Program-made: the position numbers and the translations under genes
Notes under the pieces: model-generated
Told to the model about the DNA's origin: nothing
Database searches by the model: none
What the model saw: the letters and a program-made list of their open reading frames with translations, nothing else
In this document: in pieces, positions 36,190-47,348 of the stretch
Layout: each line of letters begins with the position of its first letter
Position numbering within the stretch: the stretch's first letter is position 1
Assembly: GCA_017893485.1 (NCBI GenBank)
Contig: CM030361.1
Span: forward strand, 307,776,224-307,840,223
From: Hemerocallis citrina
Lineage: Eukaryota; Streptophyta; Magnoliopsida; Asparagales; Asphodelaceae
DNA length: 64,000 nucleotides
Direction of reading: 5' to 3'

Positions 36190-36876
36190 TAAAAGTTAAT
36201 GTGAAGACTATAATGAGAGAGTTGGAGTTGCACGTGTGTTGTAGGTAAGTAGGTAGATTTACCACTTCAATTCTTCCATCATAATAGTTATCATGTATTA
36301 TATTATAGATATATAGATAGATATATAGATAAATATATAGTAATTTATACGTGCGATGCACATTTAATATATATTAAAAAAATAAAGTAAAAAATATGAT
36401 GTAGTGAGGACTTGAATCTGAGACTTCCTTCATATTAGTTGTGCACGTGCAATACCCGCGTTGGTAGATTTACAAATTTATAAATGACACTAAGGCCTTC
36501 TCCCATTATAATATTAAAGATTAGAAATTAGAGATTAGAGATTAGAGATTTAAGTGACCTATTGGTAGGCATTAACCTTTCAATGAATGGTTACGATTTA
36601 TAAGTGGATGGTTGTTTCGTTGGATTATAGTAGAAATTATTTTGAATAAAAAAAAGTAGTTGAGTGTTAAGTATGTATTGTAAACCACAACTAGATTATT
36701 ATCATGCGTAACATACCGAATTTAGGTTGTAAGGCATCAAACTTTCCAGGTACTTTAAAGAGATATTTGTACATTTTAAGCAAAAGTCCAACTTAACATA
36801 ATCAAAATTTATATAATAGATACATAACTAGATATAATGCATAGATATCTAGATAGATGATAGTCACAATATATAT
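36190..36876. other. AT-rich stretch with Helitron family B remnant
   Basis: Contains GATA-type repeats (36300-36340), a family B segment (about 36345-36515: ACGTGCGATGCACAT ... AAGGCCTTCTCCCATTATAAT) and a short ATTAGAG repeat (36513-36555). No gene. Confidence 0.6.
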
Positions 36877-37036
36877 CTATATAATAAAATACAAAGAAAG
36901 CTATCAAGTGGCTCTTCTTCAATCCCTCCAAAATTAAATGCCCAGATCTAACCTCACAAAACATATTTTTTCCTCAAAAGTTTCCCCCCAAACCTCAAAT
37001 TCTAATTCCCCCAAAACAACTCATTTATTTATTTAT

Positions 37037-37039
<3 letters not shown>

Positions 37040-37109
<70 letters not shown>

Positions 37110-37127
37110 CATATATATACATATATA
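37040..37127. repeat. (CT)n(TA)n microsatellite
   Basis: About 48 bases of CT repeat followed by TA/CATA repeat inside Helitron A1. Confidence 0.95.
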
Positions 37128-37615
37128 CTAGTATTTTTTCACGTGCGATGCATGTTTTGCTAAAGAGTTTGAGTTAAACGCGCAATACACGTACGTCATT
37201 ATAAAAAAATGGAGTTGAACGGACGATACACGTATTTTTTTTAAAATTAAGAAGGAAAAACATTGATGTGTACGTGCAATGCACGTGTTGAAAATAGATT
37301 TAGAGTTGCACGTGCGATGCACCTGTTTGTTTGGTGACAAAAGTGATATTTTTTTTGAGACAAAAAATATTTTAAACTGTTTATTTGTGACAAACTCTTC
37401 CAATAAATCGTAAGTAAATATATTATATTATAGATAGATAGATGGATAGTAATTTACACATTTGATGCATGTTCAATATTAAAAAAAATTAAAGTAAAAA
37501 AATGACATAGTGAGGACTTGAACTTGAGACCTCATTCATATTAGTTATGCACATTTGATGCACGTGTTGGTAGAATGACAAATGACACAAAGGCCTTCTC
37601 CCATTATAATTTTAG

Positions 37616-37616
<1 letters not shown>
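37128..37616 (-). mobile_element. Helitron-like family B element(s)
   Basis: On the minus strand it begins TCTAAAATTATAATGGGAG, runs through AGGCCTTTGTGTC and ends in hairpin-forming GCATCGCACGTG and CTAG|T at 37128-37131. An internal second 3'-like hairpin near 37455 suggests two joined copies. Non-coding. Confidence 0.6.

Positions 37617-37619
<3 letters not shown>

Positions 37620-37710
<91 letters not shown>
37620..37710. repeat. (TA)n(TG)n microsatellite
   Basis: Short TA run followed by about 80 bases of perfect GT repeat, directly abutting the inverted-repeat element at 37710. Confidence 0.97.
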
Positions 37711-37713
<3 letters not shown>

Positions 37714-38366
37714 TGCTCCATTAAAAACGGGTTTGTTTTCACGGGTTGGAAAACACGAATCTGAGCCATTGGATCGCTCATCATCGTGATCAGCGGCTCA
37801 GATTGAGCCCGCCCATCACCCAATATGACTTAATTGGCGGAAGGTTATTTTGGGAATTTCGTCGCAAATAACTCTTCGCCTGATTCGTTCTGAAAAAAAT
37901 GATATAACCTAGGCCGTTGTTCCCAACAACGGCATAAGTTATAAAAAATTGAATCATAGGCCGTTGTTCGGAACAACAGCCTTGTTCTCAATTTTTATAA
38001 CGGCCTAGGCTATAAAATTTCTATAAATCTCTATAAAATTTTATAGCCTAGGCCGTTGTTCCCAACAATGGCCTAGGTTATAAAAATTGAGAACAAGGCC
38101 GTTGTTCGGAACAACGGCCTATGATTCAATTTTTTATAACCTAGGCCGATATTCCCAACAACGTCCTAGGTTATATCAAATTTTCTTTCGCAAATCAGGC
38201 GAAGAGTTATTTGGGAAAAAATTCCCAAAATAACCCTCTGCTAATCATTTTAACCGGATGATGGGGGGCTCGATCTGAGCCGCTGATCACGATCATGAGT
38301 GATCCAATGGCTCAGATTGGTGTTTTCCAACCCGTGAAAACTAGACCCGTTTTCAATGGAGCATTT

Positions 38367-38367
<1 letters not shown>
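37710..38367. mobile_element. large inverted-repeat (MULE-like) MITE with internal palindromes
   Basis: The two halves are near-perfect inverted copies over ~330 bp (AAATGCTCCATT...AACGGG at both ends, axis near 38030). Each half carries short palindromes of the form GGCCGTTGTTCCCAACAACGGC or GGCCGTTGTTCGGAACAAC, at about 37911, 37958, 38050, 38097 and 38141. It has no coding capacity. The terminal layout and the palindrome core resemble the left end of the MULE at 47977. The target duplication is hidden by flanking GT and TA microsatellites. Confidence 0.75.

Positions 38368-38370
<3 letters not shown>

Positions 38371-38416
<46 letters not shown>
38371..38416. repeat. (TA)n(CA)n microsatellite
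   Basis: About 30 bases of TA repeat then about 15 of CA repeat, abutting the inverted-repeat element on the left and a Helitron B 3' end on the right. Confidence 0.96.
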
Positions 38417-38935
38417 TAGTATTTTTCACGTGCGATGCACGTTTTGATAAAGAGTTCGAGTTAAACGTGCGATACACATAAGTCAACAATAATTAGCACG
38501 TGCGATGAATGCCTTAATTTTAAAAAATTGAGCTGAATTGGCGATCCACATATTTTTTCAAAATTAAGAAGGAAAAACTTTGATGTGTACGTGCGATGCA
38601 CGTGTTGAAAAATAGATTTGGAGTTGCACGTGCGATGCACATGTTTGTTTGGTGACAAAAGTAGTGTTTCTTTTGTGAAAAAATATATTAAAATTTGTTT
38701 ATTTAGACAAAATCTTCCATTAAATAGTAAGTATATTATATTATAGATAGATAGATTGTAATTTACACATGTGATGCATGTTTAATATAAAAAAAATTAA
38801 AGTAAAAAAACTGACATAGTGAGGACTCGAACCTGAGACCTCCTTCATATTAATTATACACATTCAATGCACGTGTTGGTAGAATGATAAATGACACTAA
38901 GGCCTTCCCCCATTATAATATTAGACTAGTAATTT
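38416..38935 (-). mobile_element. Helitron-like family B element
   Basis: Minus-strand copy of the 37128-37616 element, with 3' CTAG at 38416-38419, the hairpin ACGTGCGATGCACGT, and a 5' TC at 38935-38934 (TCTAATATTATAATGG). It abuts the next family B copy without a gap. Confidence 0.65.
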
Positions 38936-39097
38936 AAACGTGTGATGCACGTCTTAATAATTTCAAAAAATAAAAATTAATATTCTGATGTAGGGAGGAT
39001 TTGAACTGGAAACCTCCTTTATATTAGTTATGTATGTGTGTTGCACATGTTGGTAGAATGACAAAATGACAAATGACACTAAGGCCTTCTCCCATTA

Positions 39098-39106
<9 letters not shown>
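38936..39106 (-). mobile_element. short Helitron-like family B element
   Basis: About 170 bp from CTAG (38936-38939) with ACGTGTGATGCACGT to the AAGGCCTTCTCCCATTATAAT end, which runs into a TA microsatellite (39105-39148). Confidence 0.55.

Positions 39107-39148
<42 letters not shown>
39105..39148. repeat. (TA)n microsatellite
   Basis: Perfect TA repeat of about 44 bases. Confidence 0.97.
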
Positions 39149-39150
<2 letters not shown>

Positions 39151-39349
39151 AAACATGGACTTTTATACCCCAATTTATAATTAATTTTCACCATATACTA
39201 ATGAAAACATGGACTTTTATTTACAACTAATTATTGTCATACTATTCAAACTTCAGCTACAAAATTGTTGATTTACTGTTTACAAGACATTTCATATGCT
39301 TTATCGTTCTGAAGATGTGTCGTAGGCACGTGGCCACAGGAAAATCTAA

Positions 39350-41054
39350 TCTATATAATTAAACACAAAGAAAGCTATCAAGTAACTCCCATTCATTTGG
39401 AAGAAAATCAACGGTCTTGACTTTTGCTCCCAAAAGACATTTTCCCTCCCAAATATTGTCCCGCCAAAATTTAAATTTTTCCCCCCAAAACAAAATAACT
39501 CCTTCATTTATTACTCTCTCTCTCTCTCTTCCCCTCTTTTATCTTATTTCATAATTCTTTATCTTTTTCTTCTCTCTTTTTTTTACCCACTTATGTCAAC
39601 AAAAAAAATAAAAATATTGTGAATGTTTTTTTTAATGCAATTTCGGATTATGTTTTTTTTTCAAAATTTTAATTATGTTTTTTTTCGGATTATGTTTTCA
39701 TAACTCAATAACATTCACTTTCATTTAATTGCTTTTGAATTACCATATATATTTGATCTGATTGTATTACACTTTACTGAGTAATTGTTTTAGATTACAA
39801 TGCTTCACTGAGTTAATTTTGATTAGAATGCTTTTTATTATTAGAGCATCCACAGTGGTTTGCTAAATACTCAAAATTTAGAAATCCGTTTAGAAAACCT
39901 ACGTGCAGTGGTTTGCTAAAAACTCAAAAGTTAGAATAGGAATGTACAGTAAGTTGCTAAAGTTAGAAGCGTGGATAGAAGATTGCTAAATATAGAAGAC
40001 GGATGATGATGCTCCGTTTATGGCTTTGGACGGATGATGATCATCCGTTCTTTATTTTCTTTGATTTAAAAAAAAAAAAAAAATCCGAACTGAGCAAACG
40101 GATGATGTTCATCCGTGTGGCTCAATTTCTGACTTTTTGTTTTTATTTTTTTAGTTCTTTTTGATTTTTTTATAATATAAAACCCAAAAAAAAATAAAAA
40201 AAAAGCCCAAACCATCCATCCGTTTGGAATGGTTTGACTTTTTTGTTGACTTTTTTTTTTTTTTTAAATCACCGTTAAGTATTATAATGAGTTAAAAAAA
40301 AAACTAAAAACTAAAAACGGATGATGTTCATCCGTCTACTCTAATTTTAGGATTTTGACCACTGCAGCGAACTACTCCAATTGCTATTGCTAAATGCTAA
40401 TTTTAGAAATGAGAATAGCAAACGACTGTGGATGCTCTTATACAATTTCGGATTATGCTTTTTTTTTTGAATATTTGGACATTTGCTACTTTGAAAGATC
40501 GTTGCAAATTCTTTAATTGACTCGCTTGATCGTGCTTTTATGGACAAATCCATGTTTAATTCCTATATTTCGAGTTTTTATAGCTGCAAAATTATATCTT
40601 GATCTGCTTTGCTGCAATTTCACTTACATCACAACAAATTTTTCTTTTTAAAATTCATACATGGTTAACTATATAAAAAACAAACAAGGAGGAACTAACT
40701 AATGCAGCTTGAGGCGTTAACCGTAACTCATGCAGTTAGAAAATAAATTGCTACTTATGTTAGACTCCAAATCAAAAAAGAAATCTATTATGCTCAAGTC
40801 ACACATAGCAAGGAATTTCCGATTTACTACTGTTGTAGATTCACAATACTATTTTTGAATTCCGAACTGCTGACAAATAATCCTGCAATATGCAAACCAA
40901 TAAAAATCAAGGTCATTTCAAAATCCTACTTCAAAGTACATCAATACATCAACGTCTAAACATCTATAAATCATCCCTTACTGTTTACATGATTTTTCAT
41001 ATATTGTATCATTCCGAATACATGCCATAGGCACGTGCCCACAGGCATACCTAG
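39350..41054 (+). mobile_element. Helitron-like element A2
   Basis: Starts TCTATATAATTAAACACAAAG at the T directly following the CTAA end of A1, and ends with hairpin GGCACGTGCCCAC and ...ACCTAG|T at 41054. 1,705 bp, non-coding, and it contains the Harbinger-like MITE 39844-40437. Confidence 0.75.
39844..40437. mobile_element. PIF/Harbinger-like MITE inside Helitron A2
   Basis: Terminal inverted repeats GAGCATCCACAGTGGTTTGC and, on the right, complement of ACTGTGGATGCTC. Flanked by TTA (39841-39843 and 40438-40440). The inside carries repeated CGGATGATG/CATCCG motifs and A/T runs, with no ORF. Confidence 0.88.
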
Positions 41055-41076
41055 TGTGTGTATATATATATACCCA

Positions 41077-42608
41077 CTAGGTTTGCCCGTTGACACGTGT
41101 CTACGGCACGTCTTCGGAACAATGCACCTGGTTTGATTATATAAAATAGTTTTGGAGATCCAACAAATTAATTGAAGTAGTAAACATATTATATGAAGAA
41201 GCAGTATATCTACCTTTAAGTTTAAACATCGTCTTCTTGATCATTAGCTTTAACTTATCTGGAATGCATACAGTTTGTTCGAAACACTGCATAGAGTTTT
41301 TTTAAACTTCAGCATTACTTTTAGATACTTGTAATAGTTATGCAAGGACATTATCATATAGGTTTTATAGAGCTTACTCTAATCCCATAACCACTATGAG
41401 CATGTCTAAATACAATGGTAACGTAAGTGCAGGTGTGAAGTTATCTACAATACCAATAATCTAAATATTTATTTGCCTAAGACTCAGTTTGCAATTGAAA
41501 TACCACTTATTATTATTCCAACCAAAATGAAATACATGAAGTTCTCAAAACTCTAATCCAAGCTAATCATTTCTTTTATCTCCACTTTGTCTCCCCATTG
41601 CACCTTTATAAAAAAATTCAAAATGGATAAATAACAAATTTACTTTAGTTGTCTTTCTTGAGGGGGAGTTTCCACCCTTCACTGGTAACCTCCACTCATC
41701 ACAATCCTATATATCCAAACATACACTAAAAGTTCTTATATGTTATGTTATCCATGGTTTCTAATAACCAGTAAAGGGAACACTTCACGATAATATTTTC
41801 TGTTGTAGTGAAGAAATTAATGGTGCATATTTGCCAAGTTATTTTAGGTTGCTGGTCAGCTTACCTCATACTATGGTTTGGAAGCCCAAATTGAGGCCAC
41901 CAAATAATCCATTTCTCACTTGCGTACACCTTAAATCAAAATCAATAAAAAACTCGTCAAATAAATAACCAAATTTAAAAAATTTAAACCCAAAAATAAA
42001 ACAATCATACCTCTCTGAACTTAGATCTCATGCACACACAAAATTCGAGTCAGCATAAAACTGAGTAATCTCCTGCACACACAAAATTAAAAAATTAGAA
42101 TGAGAATTCGGTTAATGAGATGAAATTAGAGTCGTTGCATCGCATATAAAAGCTCTCAATTCGGTGGAGGGGAATCACCGATACGGAGTTGCTTGATATT
42201 CGGGCTCGATTTGGTGGAGGGTAGTCGCAGATACGGAATCAGCAGCAGATCAGATATCGGCGACAATTACTTGATTGGGGTTCGACATTGAATTTGGATG
42301 TGGATTTGCTTTGAGATTTTTAAATTTTAAACTTTTTCAAATTTCCAAAAAAAAAATTAATTTGTTTTATTTTAAAATTCTTAGAATTTTTGATTTTTTG
42401 AATTTTTTGAATTTTTTGAATTTTTTGAATTTTTTTAAATTTTTAAATTTTTAAAATTTTTAAATTTTAATTTTAATTTTTTATTTTTAAATTTTTTTTA
42501 ATAATTTCTTTATTTTATTGCTTTTTTGAATAATTTTTAATTTTTTTAAATTTTTAAATTTTTAAAATTTTAGGTTTTTTTTAAAATTTTATTATCTTAA
42601 ATATTTGA

Positions 42609-42654
<46 letters not shown>

Positions 42655-42824
42655 TTAAATAAATAAAGGAGTTGTTTTGGGTGAGGGGATTTGAATTTGA
42701 GTTTTGGGGGAAAACTTTTTTTTGGGTTGGGGGAATGTGTTTTGTGAGGTTAGATCTGGGCATTTAATTTTGGGGGATTGAAGGAAAGCCTCTTGATAAC
42801 TTTCTTTGTGTTTTATTATATAGA
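41077..42824 (-). mobile_element. Helitron-like element A3
   Basis: On the minus strand it starts A|TCTATATAATAAAACAC (42824) and ends with hairpin-type GACACGTGTC, then GGGCAAACCTAG|T (41080-41077). 1,748 bp. The 5' 200 bp match A1 and A4 (AAAGTTATCAAGAGGC, CCCAGATCTAACCTCACAA). Contains a very A/T-rich block (42300-42600) and a GA microsatellite (42612-42649). No coding sequence. Confidence 0.75.
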
Positions 42825-43224
42825 TGTATCATTGAGTGAGAAATTTTTCGGTGAAAACGTTTTTCGTGAAAACTGCATGAGAACTTTTGTTTGGGACATT
42901 AATTGAAATATTCGAACCGTTCATTTTAATCTACATAACTAAATTAATCTATAAATAAGAAATCATGTCGTTTGAGATTTGTTTGCCTATGTATTAAAGT
43001 GTTACAAAGCTTGCTAAAATTTTGTTTAATTGATAATTGATAAAAACCAGAAGTTATGAATCTATCAAACACTCAAAGATCAGATTTTAAATCTTCATCA
43101 AAGCTTGCTAACCCACTTATCCCTTTCTTTTTATTGCTTAATTGATAATAAGGTTTGCTTTAGTTACACTGCATGTTCTTTCTTCTTTATAAATTTCATG
43201 GGTTTCTTAAAGTTTATAATTATC
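42825..43224. other. AT-rich stretch
   Basis: No feature recognised. Confidence 0.45.
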
Positions 43225-43441
43225 TATTAACTCAAATCTCACTTATCTGTCAACTCAATTTCCCCTTTCGTTTCATATGGACACCAATACAAATCTTATT
43301 TTCTCAACAACATCAACAACAAAAAAACATCTTGATCATCCAATGAATCAAACGATGGTTTTTGCTAATGAAATCAATATTTGTTGAAAATTTGCATTTA
43401 TTTTTTTTTAGTTCTTTTGACAGAATTTTGTGTCAGAATAT
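43225..43441 (+). repeat. direct repeat, copy 1
   Basis: About 215 bp (AACTCAATTTCCCCTTTCG, CATATGGACACCAATACAAA ...) recurring in the same orientation at 44728-44940 with small changes. Both copies lie beside copies of the small MITE described at 44417. Confidence 0.8.
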
Positions 43442-43448
43442 TTAATTG

Positions 43449-43500
43449 TGAGTAATGCTTCATCCACTACCAATTTTATTATCATTTTTTTCACTACCAT
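43449..43500. mobile_element. half copy of the 44417 MITE
   Basis: GAGTAATGCTTCATCCACTACC and TTCACTACC match the left arm of 44417-44589. The right arm is absent. Confidence 0.6.
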
Positions 43501-43623
43501 AAAGAGGCCGAGGCCGTTGAAGAGAATGAGAAAGATAAAAATAAAAAGTTGTCAGGTTCTGAGATAAAGGAGATACAAGGCGAGAGAGGGATTCGAATAC
43601 GGAGAATGAGGGAGAGAAAAGGG

Positions 43624-44363
43624 CTTTTTTCCCTTCAAAATGACCCACTTTTTGAAAACATTTATCAAACCAACCCACTTTCAAAACTAATTACCAAAAC
43701 AAACCACTTGCTATCTCGGATAACAAGTTTAGTGAAAATATCATCGTTATCTGAGATAGCGAGTATATGGTGAGGCTTTTCTCCATCACTTGAAAAAAAT
43801 TTGAAGAAAATACCAAGTTTAGACTCGTTATCTCAGATAGATTGTGAGTGATGAAGTGGATCTCAATACATTTCGGACGAATTTTGTTGGGGAAATAACG
43901 AATTTGGGAGTCTAGGATTTTGGGTTTCTTTAGGAGTTGGGAGAGATCAAAGGGAATGGAAAGAGAGAAGTGAGAGAAATAGCGAAACAACGAGTGTTTA
44001 AAAAACTCTTAATCGACACTCGTTATTTCGGTTAGCGAGTGTGGTACAAACACACTCACTACCTGAGATAACGAGTATAAACTTGGTATTTTTTATTCAA
44101 GACCATACACTCGCTCTCTTAGTTAGCGAGTGTAATACAAACACATGTACTATCTGAGATAGCGAGTCTAAACTTGATATTTTCTTCAATTTTTTTCAAG
44201 TTGTGGAGAAACACCTCACCATATACTCGCTATTTCAGATAGCGATGTTGTTTTCACTAAACTCGCTATCTGATAGCGAGTTTATCGTTTTGGTAATTAG
44301 TTTCGAAAGTGGATCGGTTTGGCAAATACTTTTAAAAAGTGGGTCATTTTGGAGAAAAATTCC
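43624..44363. mobile_element. inverted-repeat DNA element with GCTATCT/AGATAGC palindromes
   Basis: Arms of about 100 bp are inverted copies (CAAAATGACCCACTTTTTG, CTAATTACCAAAAC on the left and their complements on the right). The inside repeats ACTCGCTATCTGAGATAGCGAG-type palindromes several times, for example near 43735, 43830, 44065, 44125 and 44260. No coding frame. The superfamily is not certain, because the target duplication was not found. Confidence 0.65.
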
Positions 44364-44416
44364 AGAAAATGCAAGTCCCAAGAAAGCAAACACCCCCATA
44401 CACATATTTTAAAATT

Positions 44417-44589
44417 GAGTAATGCTTTAGCCACTACTAATTTCATTACTATTTCCTTCACTACCTTAGGTGGCATACTCCTATTGGAGAGTTCCCCCAC
44501 CTACTCTATCTTTTCCTACCTATTGAAATGTGTCATCTAAGGTAGTGAAGCAAAATGTAGTAAAATTGGTAGTGGATGTAACATTACAC
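44417..44589. mobile_element. Mutator-type MITE, 9-bp target duplication
   Basis: 173 bp with inverted ends (GAGTAATGCTTTAGCCACTAC left; complement of GGTAGTGGATGTAACATTAC right), flanked by TTTAAAATT at 44408-44416 and 44590-44598. A 9-bp duplication is characteristic of Mutator-like transposons. Confidence 0.8.
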
Positions 44590-44727
44590 TTTAAAATTAA
44601 GTGACTTTCTGAATTTTTTTATTTTAAAATTTTGCCACAAAAACAATAAAATACCAATATCTAAGAGCCACATTAGCTGTTGGCCCATTTTAAAGTTGAG
44701 CTAGTAAATACAGGGTGGTATTATTAA

Positions 44728-44940
44728 CTCAAATCCACTTATCTTGCAACTCAATTTCCCCTTTCGTTTCATATGGACACCAATACAAATCTTATTTTCT
44801 CAACAACAACAACAACAAAAACACATCCTGATCATCCAATGAAGCAAACGATGGTTTTTGCTAATGAAATAAATTTTTGTAGAAATTTTGCATTTAATTT
44901 TCTCTATTTCTTTTGGCAGAATCTTGTGTCTGAACATTTG
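44728..44940 (+). repeat. direct repeat, copy 2
   Basis: Second copy of 43225-43441, same orientation. Confidence 0.8.
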
Positions 44941-44944
44941 TAGA

Positions 44945-45850
44945 AAATCGGGATGGCAACCGGGCCGGGCCCGCCCGCAACCCGCTCGTCAAACCCAACC
45001 CATTAGAAGCCGATTTTAGGAAAATGACGAACTTCTGCGGATAGAGCTTTAGGGAAATATCAGATTCAACATTACCGACGTCTGCTTGAATTTGGAGTGG
45101 AATAAACTATTCGAATTGGGGATTCAGACAATTTGGTTTGATTTATTCACACAAGCAACTCTACAATTTCTTTCGATAACCCCTTTTTCAACACCCTTTC
45201 CTATAATAAACCTAACAAATACATACAAATTCAAATTACTAACACATAAATTAGATGAAGGAAATGATGAACTTCTGTGGATAGAGTTCTAGGGAAATAT
45301 TGTATTCGACGTTAGGGAAACTACTCGAATTGGGGATTCGAAAATTTTAGTTTGATTTTGTCGAGGGAAGCATTTCAAACTTTGGGAAATCGATGGAACG
45401 ACGGGGTTGCGAAGGCATGGGGTGGAGGGACGACTGCTCGACGGGGTTGCAAAGGTGTGACAGGCATCGCTGGCGATGGGGTGTGGCATAATTGGCGTCT
45501 CGACGACGGGATTGCAGTGATGTGACGGCAATGCAATGGGCGTTGATGGCGACAGGTTTGCGAAGGAGAGGGAGATGAATAGAGGGGAGCACTGGCAACA
45601 GGGTGGCGGGGAATTGGCGGTGTTTGAGGCGGTTCAATGGGATTGCAGCGGCGGCGCAGTGGGCGTCGCTGGCGATGGGTTTGGGAGAGAGGGAGATGAA
45701 GAGTTGTTTTTACACTTTGGATTTGATCCATACATACAGTGCATGTGTTTTGTTGTTGTATTTAATATTAAAATATTTTGCACAGATTTTTTTGTTACAA
45801 TTGAGATTTGTTTTCTTACAAACTCTCCCATTAAAATAGTAGAGTAATTA
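44945..45850. other. mixed stretch with GC-rich low-complexity block
   Basis: 44952-44985 (GGGATGGCAACCGGGCC...) resembles the tips of plant hAT elements, but no partner end was found. 45405-45700 is GC-rich with degenerate GACGGGGTTGCGAAGG-type repeats whose frames on both strands look like repeat translation. About 45720-45845 resembles Helitron family B 5' sequence (CTCCCATTAAAATAGTAGAG). Confidence 0.4.
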
Positions 45851-45918
45851 AAAAAAACGACACGCTTCTTTTTAAATAAAAGTAAATAAATATATTTAGG
45901 GACAGAATATGATCGTCA

Positions 45919-45972
45919 GTCCCCCCCCCCCCACCCCCCCCCCCCCCCCCCCCCCCTCCTCTCTCTCTCTCT
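45919..45972. repeat. poly(C) tract followed by (CT)n
   Basis: About 37 C residues broken by one A, then a CT repeat. Length should be treated with caution, since homopolymers are assembled poorly. Confidence 0.9.
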
Positions 45973-46539
45973 CTATCTCTTAAAACCCCAAAATTTTGGC
46001 TAAACGACTGCAACAAACTACTCGAATTCCTATAATTCAAACACCAAATACCCAAAATTTGGAAACAGCGACCATAAATGTTCTAAAAGGAAATTTCCTC
46101 ATATGACACCTTAAAATTTTCTACCATCTCCTCCCAAATGCATGATCCATACCGTCTAAAGTGCTCAACATGTCATCGAATATAAGAGGATAAAATAATA
46201 TCAAAGTTAAATGTGTTTTTTCTACATATTTATTAATTGCACTAATTATGTTGCTGAAAAATAGTTCATTTTGCAATCTCATAATGAATGGGTAAAATAT
46301 ATTCAAATTTAGAAATTTTTCTTCCTTCTAGGTTTTATAATATGATGATCAATTTGAACGGTACAGATCGTGAATTTTGATTGCAGAAAATAAATTTTTA
46401 AAGTGCCATATGATAAAATTTCTTGTGACATGGGACCCCGTATCCTCTCTCTATATATATATACTAGTGTATAAAGTAGGATGGTATGACAAAAAAGAAA
46501 GTAGCCAAAATGCGAAAACCTTATGTATGACAAAAAAAG

Positions 46540-46841
46540 AAATTTGCCATGTTTGATCATTTGCAAGATGCATGATGGCATTGTTTACAACTATTTGGCC
46601 AAGCTGATGTTGGGTCTCTTCATTTGTTTTCTCGTTCTTTTTATTCTCTACCTGTTAGCTGTAACTGTTTGTTATGACAACCTCCTCATTGTCGTCGTTT
46701 TGCTCTTGTATATATATTTTTATTTTCAATTCTATATCTTGTAAACTTGAATGTTGTATGCTACGGTCATTTTTTGTGTTAAGATAAGTATTAGTTCTTC
46801 GCTGAAGTCTTTGATTCTAAACTTTTATCAAAAAAAAAAAA
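46540..46841 (+). mobile_element. possible 5'-truncated LINE 3' end
   Basis: T-rich transcript-like sequence ending in CTTTTATC and about 12 A residues, like the LINE end at 31210-31240. No target duplication was identified, so the 5' boundary is a guess. Confidence 0.4.
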
Positions 46842-46902
46842 CGGTGGCATAAATAGTTTTAATAAACCAGAGGGTACCAAAGTTGTACCTTTATTCATAT
46901 CT

Positions 46903-46935
<33 letters not shown>
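46903..46935. repeat. (GT)n microsatellite
   Basis: Perfect GT repeat directly abutting the inverted-repeat element at 46934. Confidence 0.95.
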
Positions 46936-46937
<2 letters not shown>

Positions 46938-47335
46938 AAAAATAAGCCTCATATAGAGTATGAGAAAATTTTCCTCATACAAAGTGATTATACTCACTTG
47001 GTGGGGCCGTTATGGAAGATCCACTCCGTCCATCATATTTATCATACTAATGGATGTATGTATAGAAAAAATTAGGTGGTTTGGAGGTTATTCACCCATG
47101 CATCATGTGGTTGAAAAATGAACGATTTCAACAGTAATACAAATCGAACCACAAATTGGACCCACATGATGCATGGGTGAATAACCTCCAAACCACTTAA
47201 TTTTTGCTGCACATATATCTATTAGCATGATAAAAATGATGGACGGACTAGATCTTCCATAAGGGTCCCACCAAGTGAGTATAATCACTTTGTATGAGGA
47301 AAACTTCCTCATACAAATATGAGGCTCACATTACT
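46934..47335. mobile_element. foldback MITE (near-perfect ~400 bp inverted repeat)
   Basis: The left arm (CCTCATACAAAGTGATTATA, CTCACTTGGTGGG...) and right arm are inverted copies over about 180 bp, meeting near 47130. A TG microsatellite bounds it on the left and TA on the right. Non-coding; superfamily not determined. Confidence 0.8.
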
Positions 47336-47348
47336 CTCTATATATATA

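Larger units (their letters stand above)
36877..39349 (+). mobile_element. Helitron-like element A1 with nested insertions
   Basis: Starts A|TCTATATAATAAAATAC and AAAGAAAGCTATCAAG, and ends with a GGCACGTGGCCAC hairpin shortly before CTAA|T at 39346-39350. These are the 5'-TC and 3'-CTRR ends, with insertion between A and T, that define Helitrons. The 5' part (36877-37127) and 3' part (39149-39349) match elements A3 and A4. The middle is filled by microsatellites, family B elements and the inverted-repeat element at 37710-38367. No Rep/helicase coding is seen, so it is non-autonomous. Confidence 0.7.

Noticed and set aside
37545..37823. Frames rich in His-Thr or Val-Cys repeats
   Set aside because: They are translations of the GT microsatellite.
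45347..45731. Several overlapping minus-strand frames of 80-118 codons
   Set aside because: They translate degenerate GC-rich tandem repeats (Pro/His/Arg-rich) and overlap open frames on the other strand.
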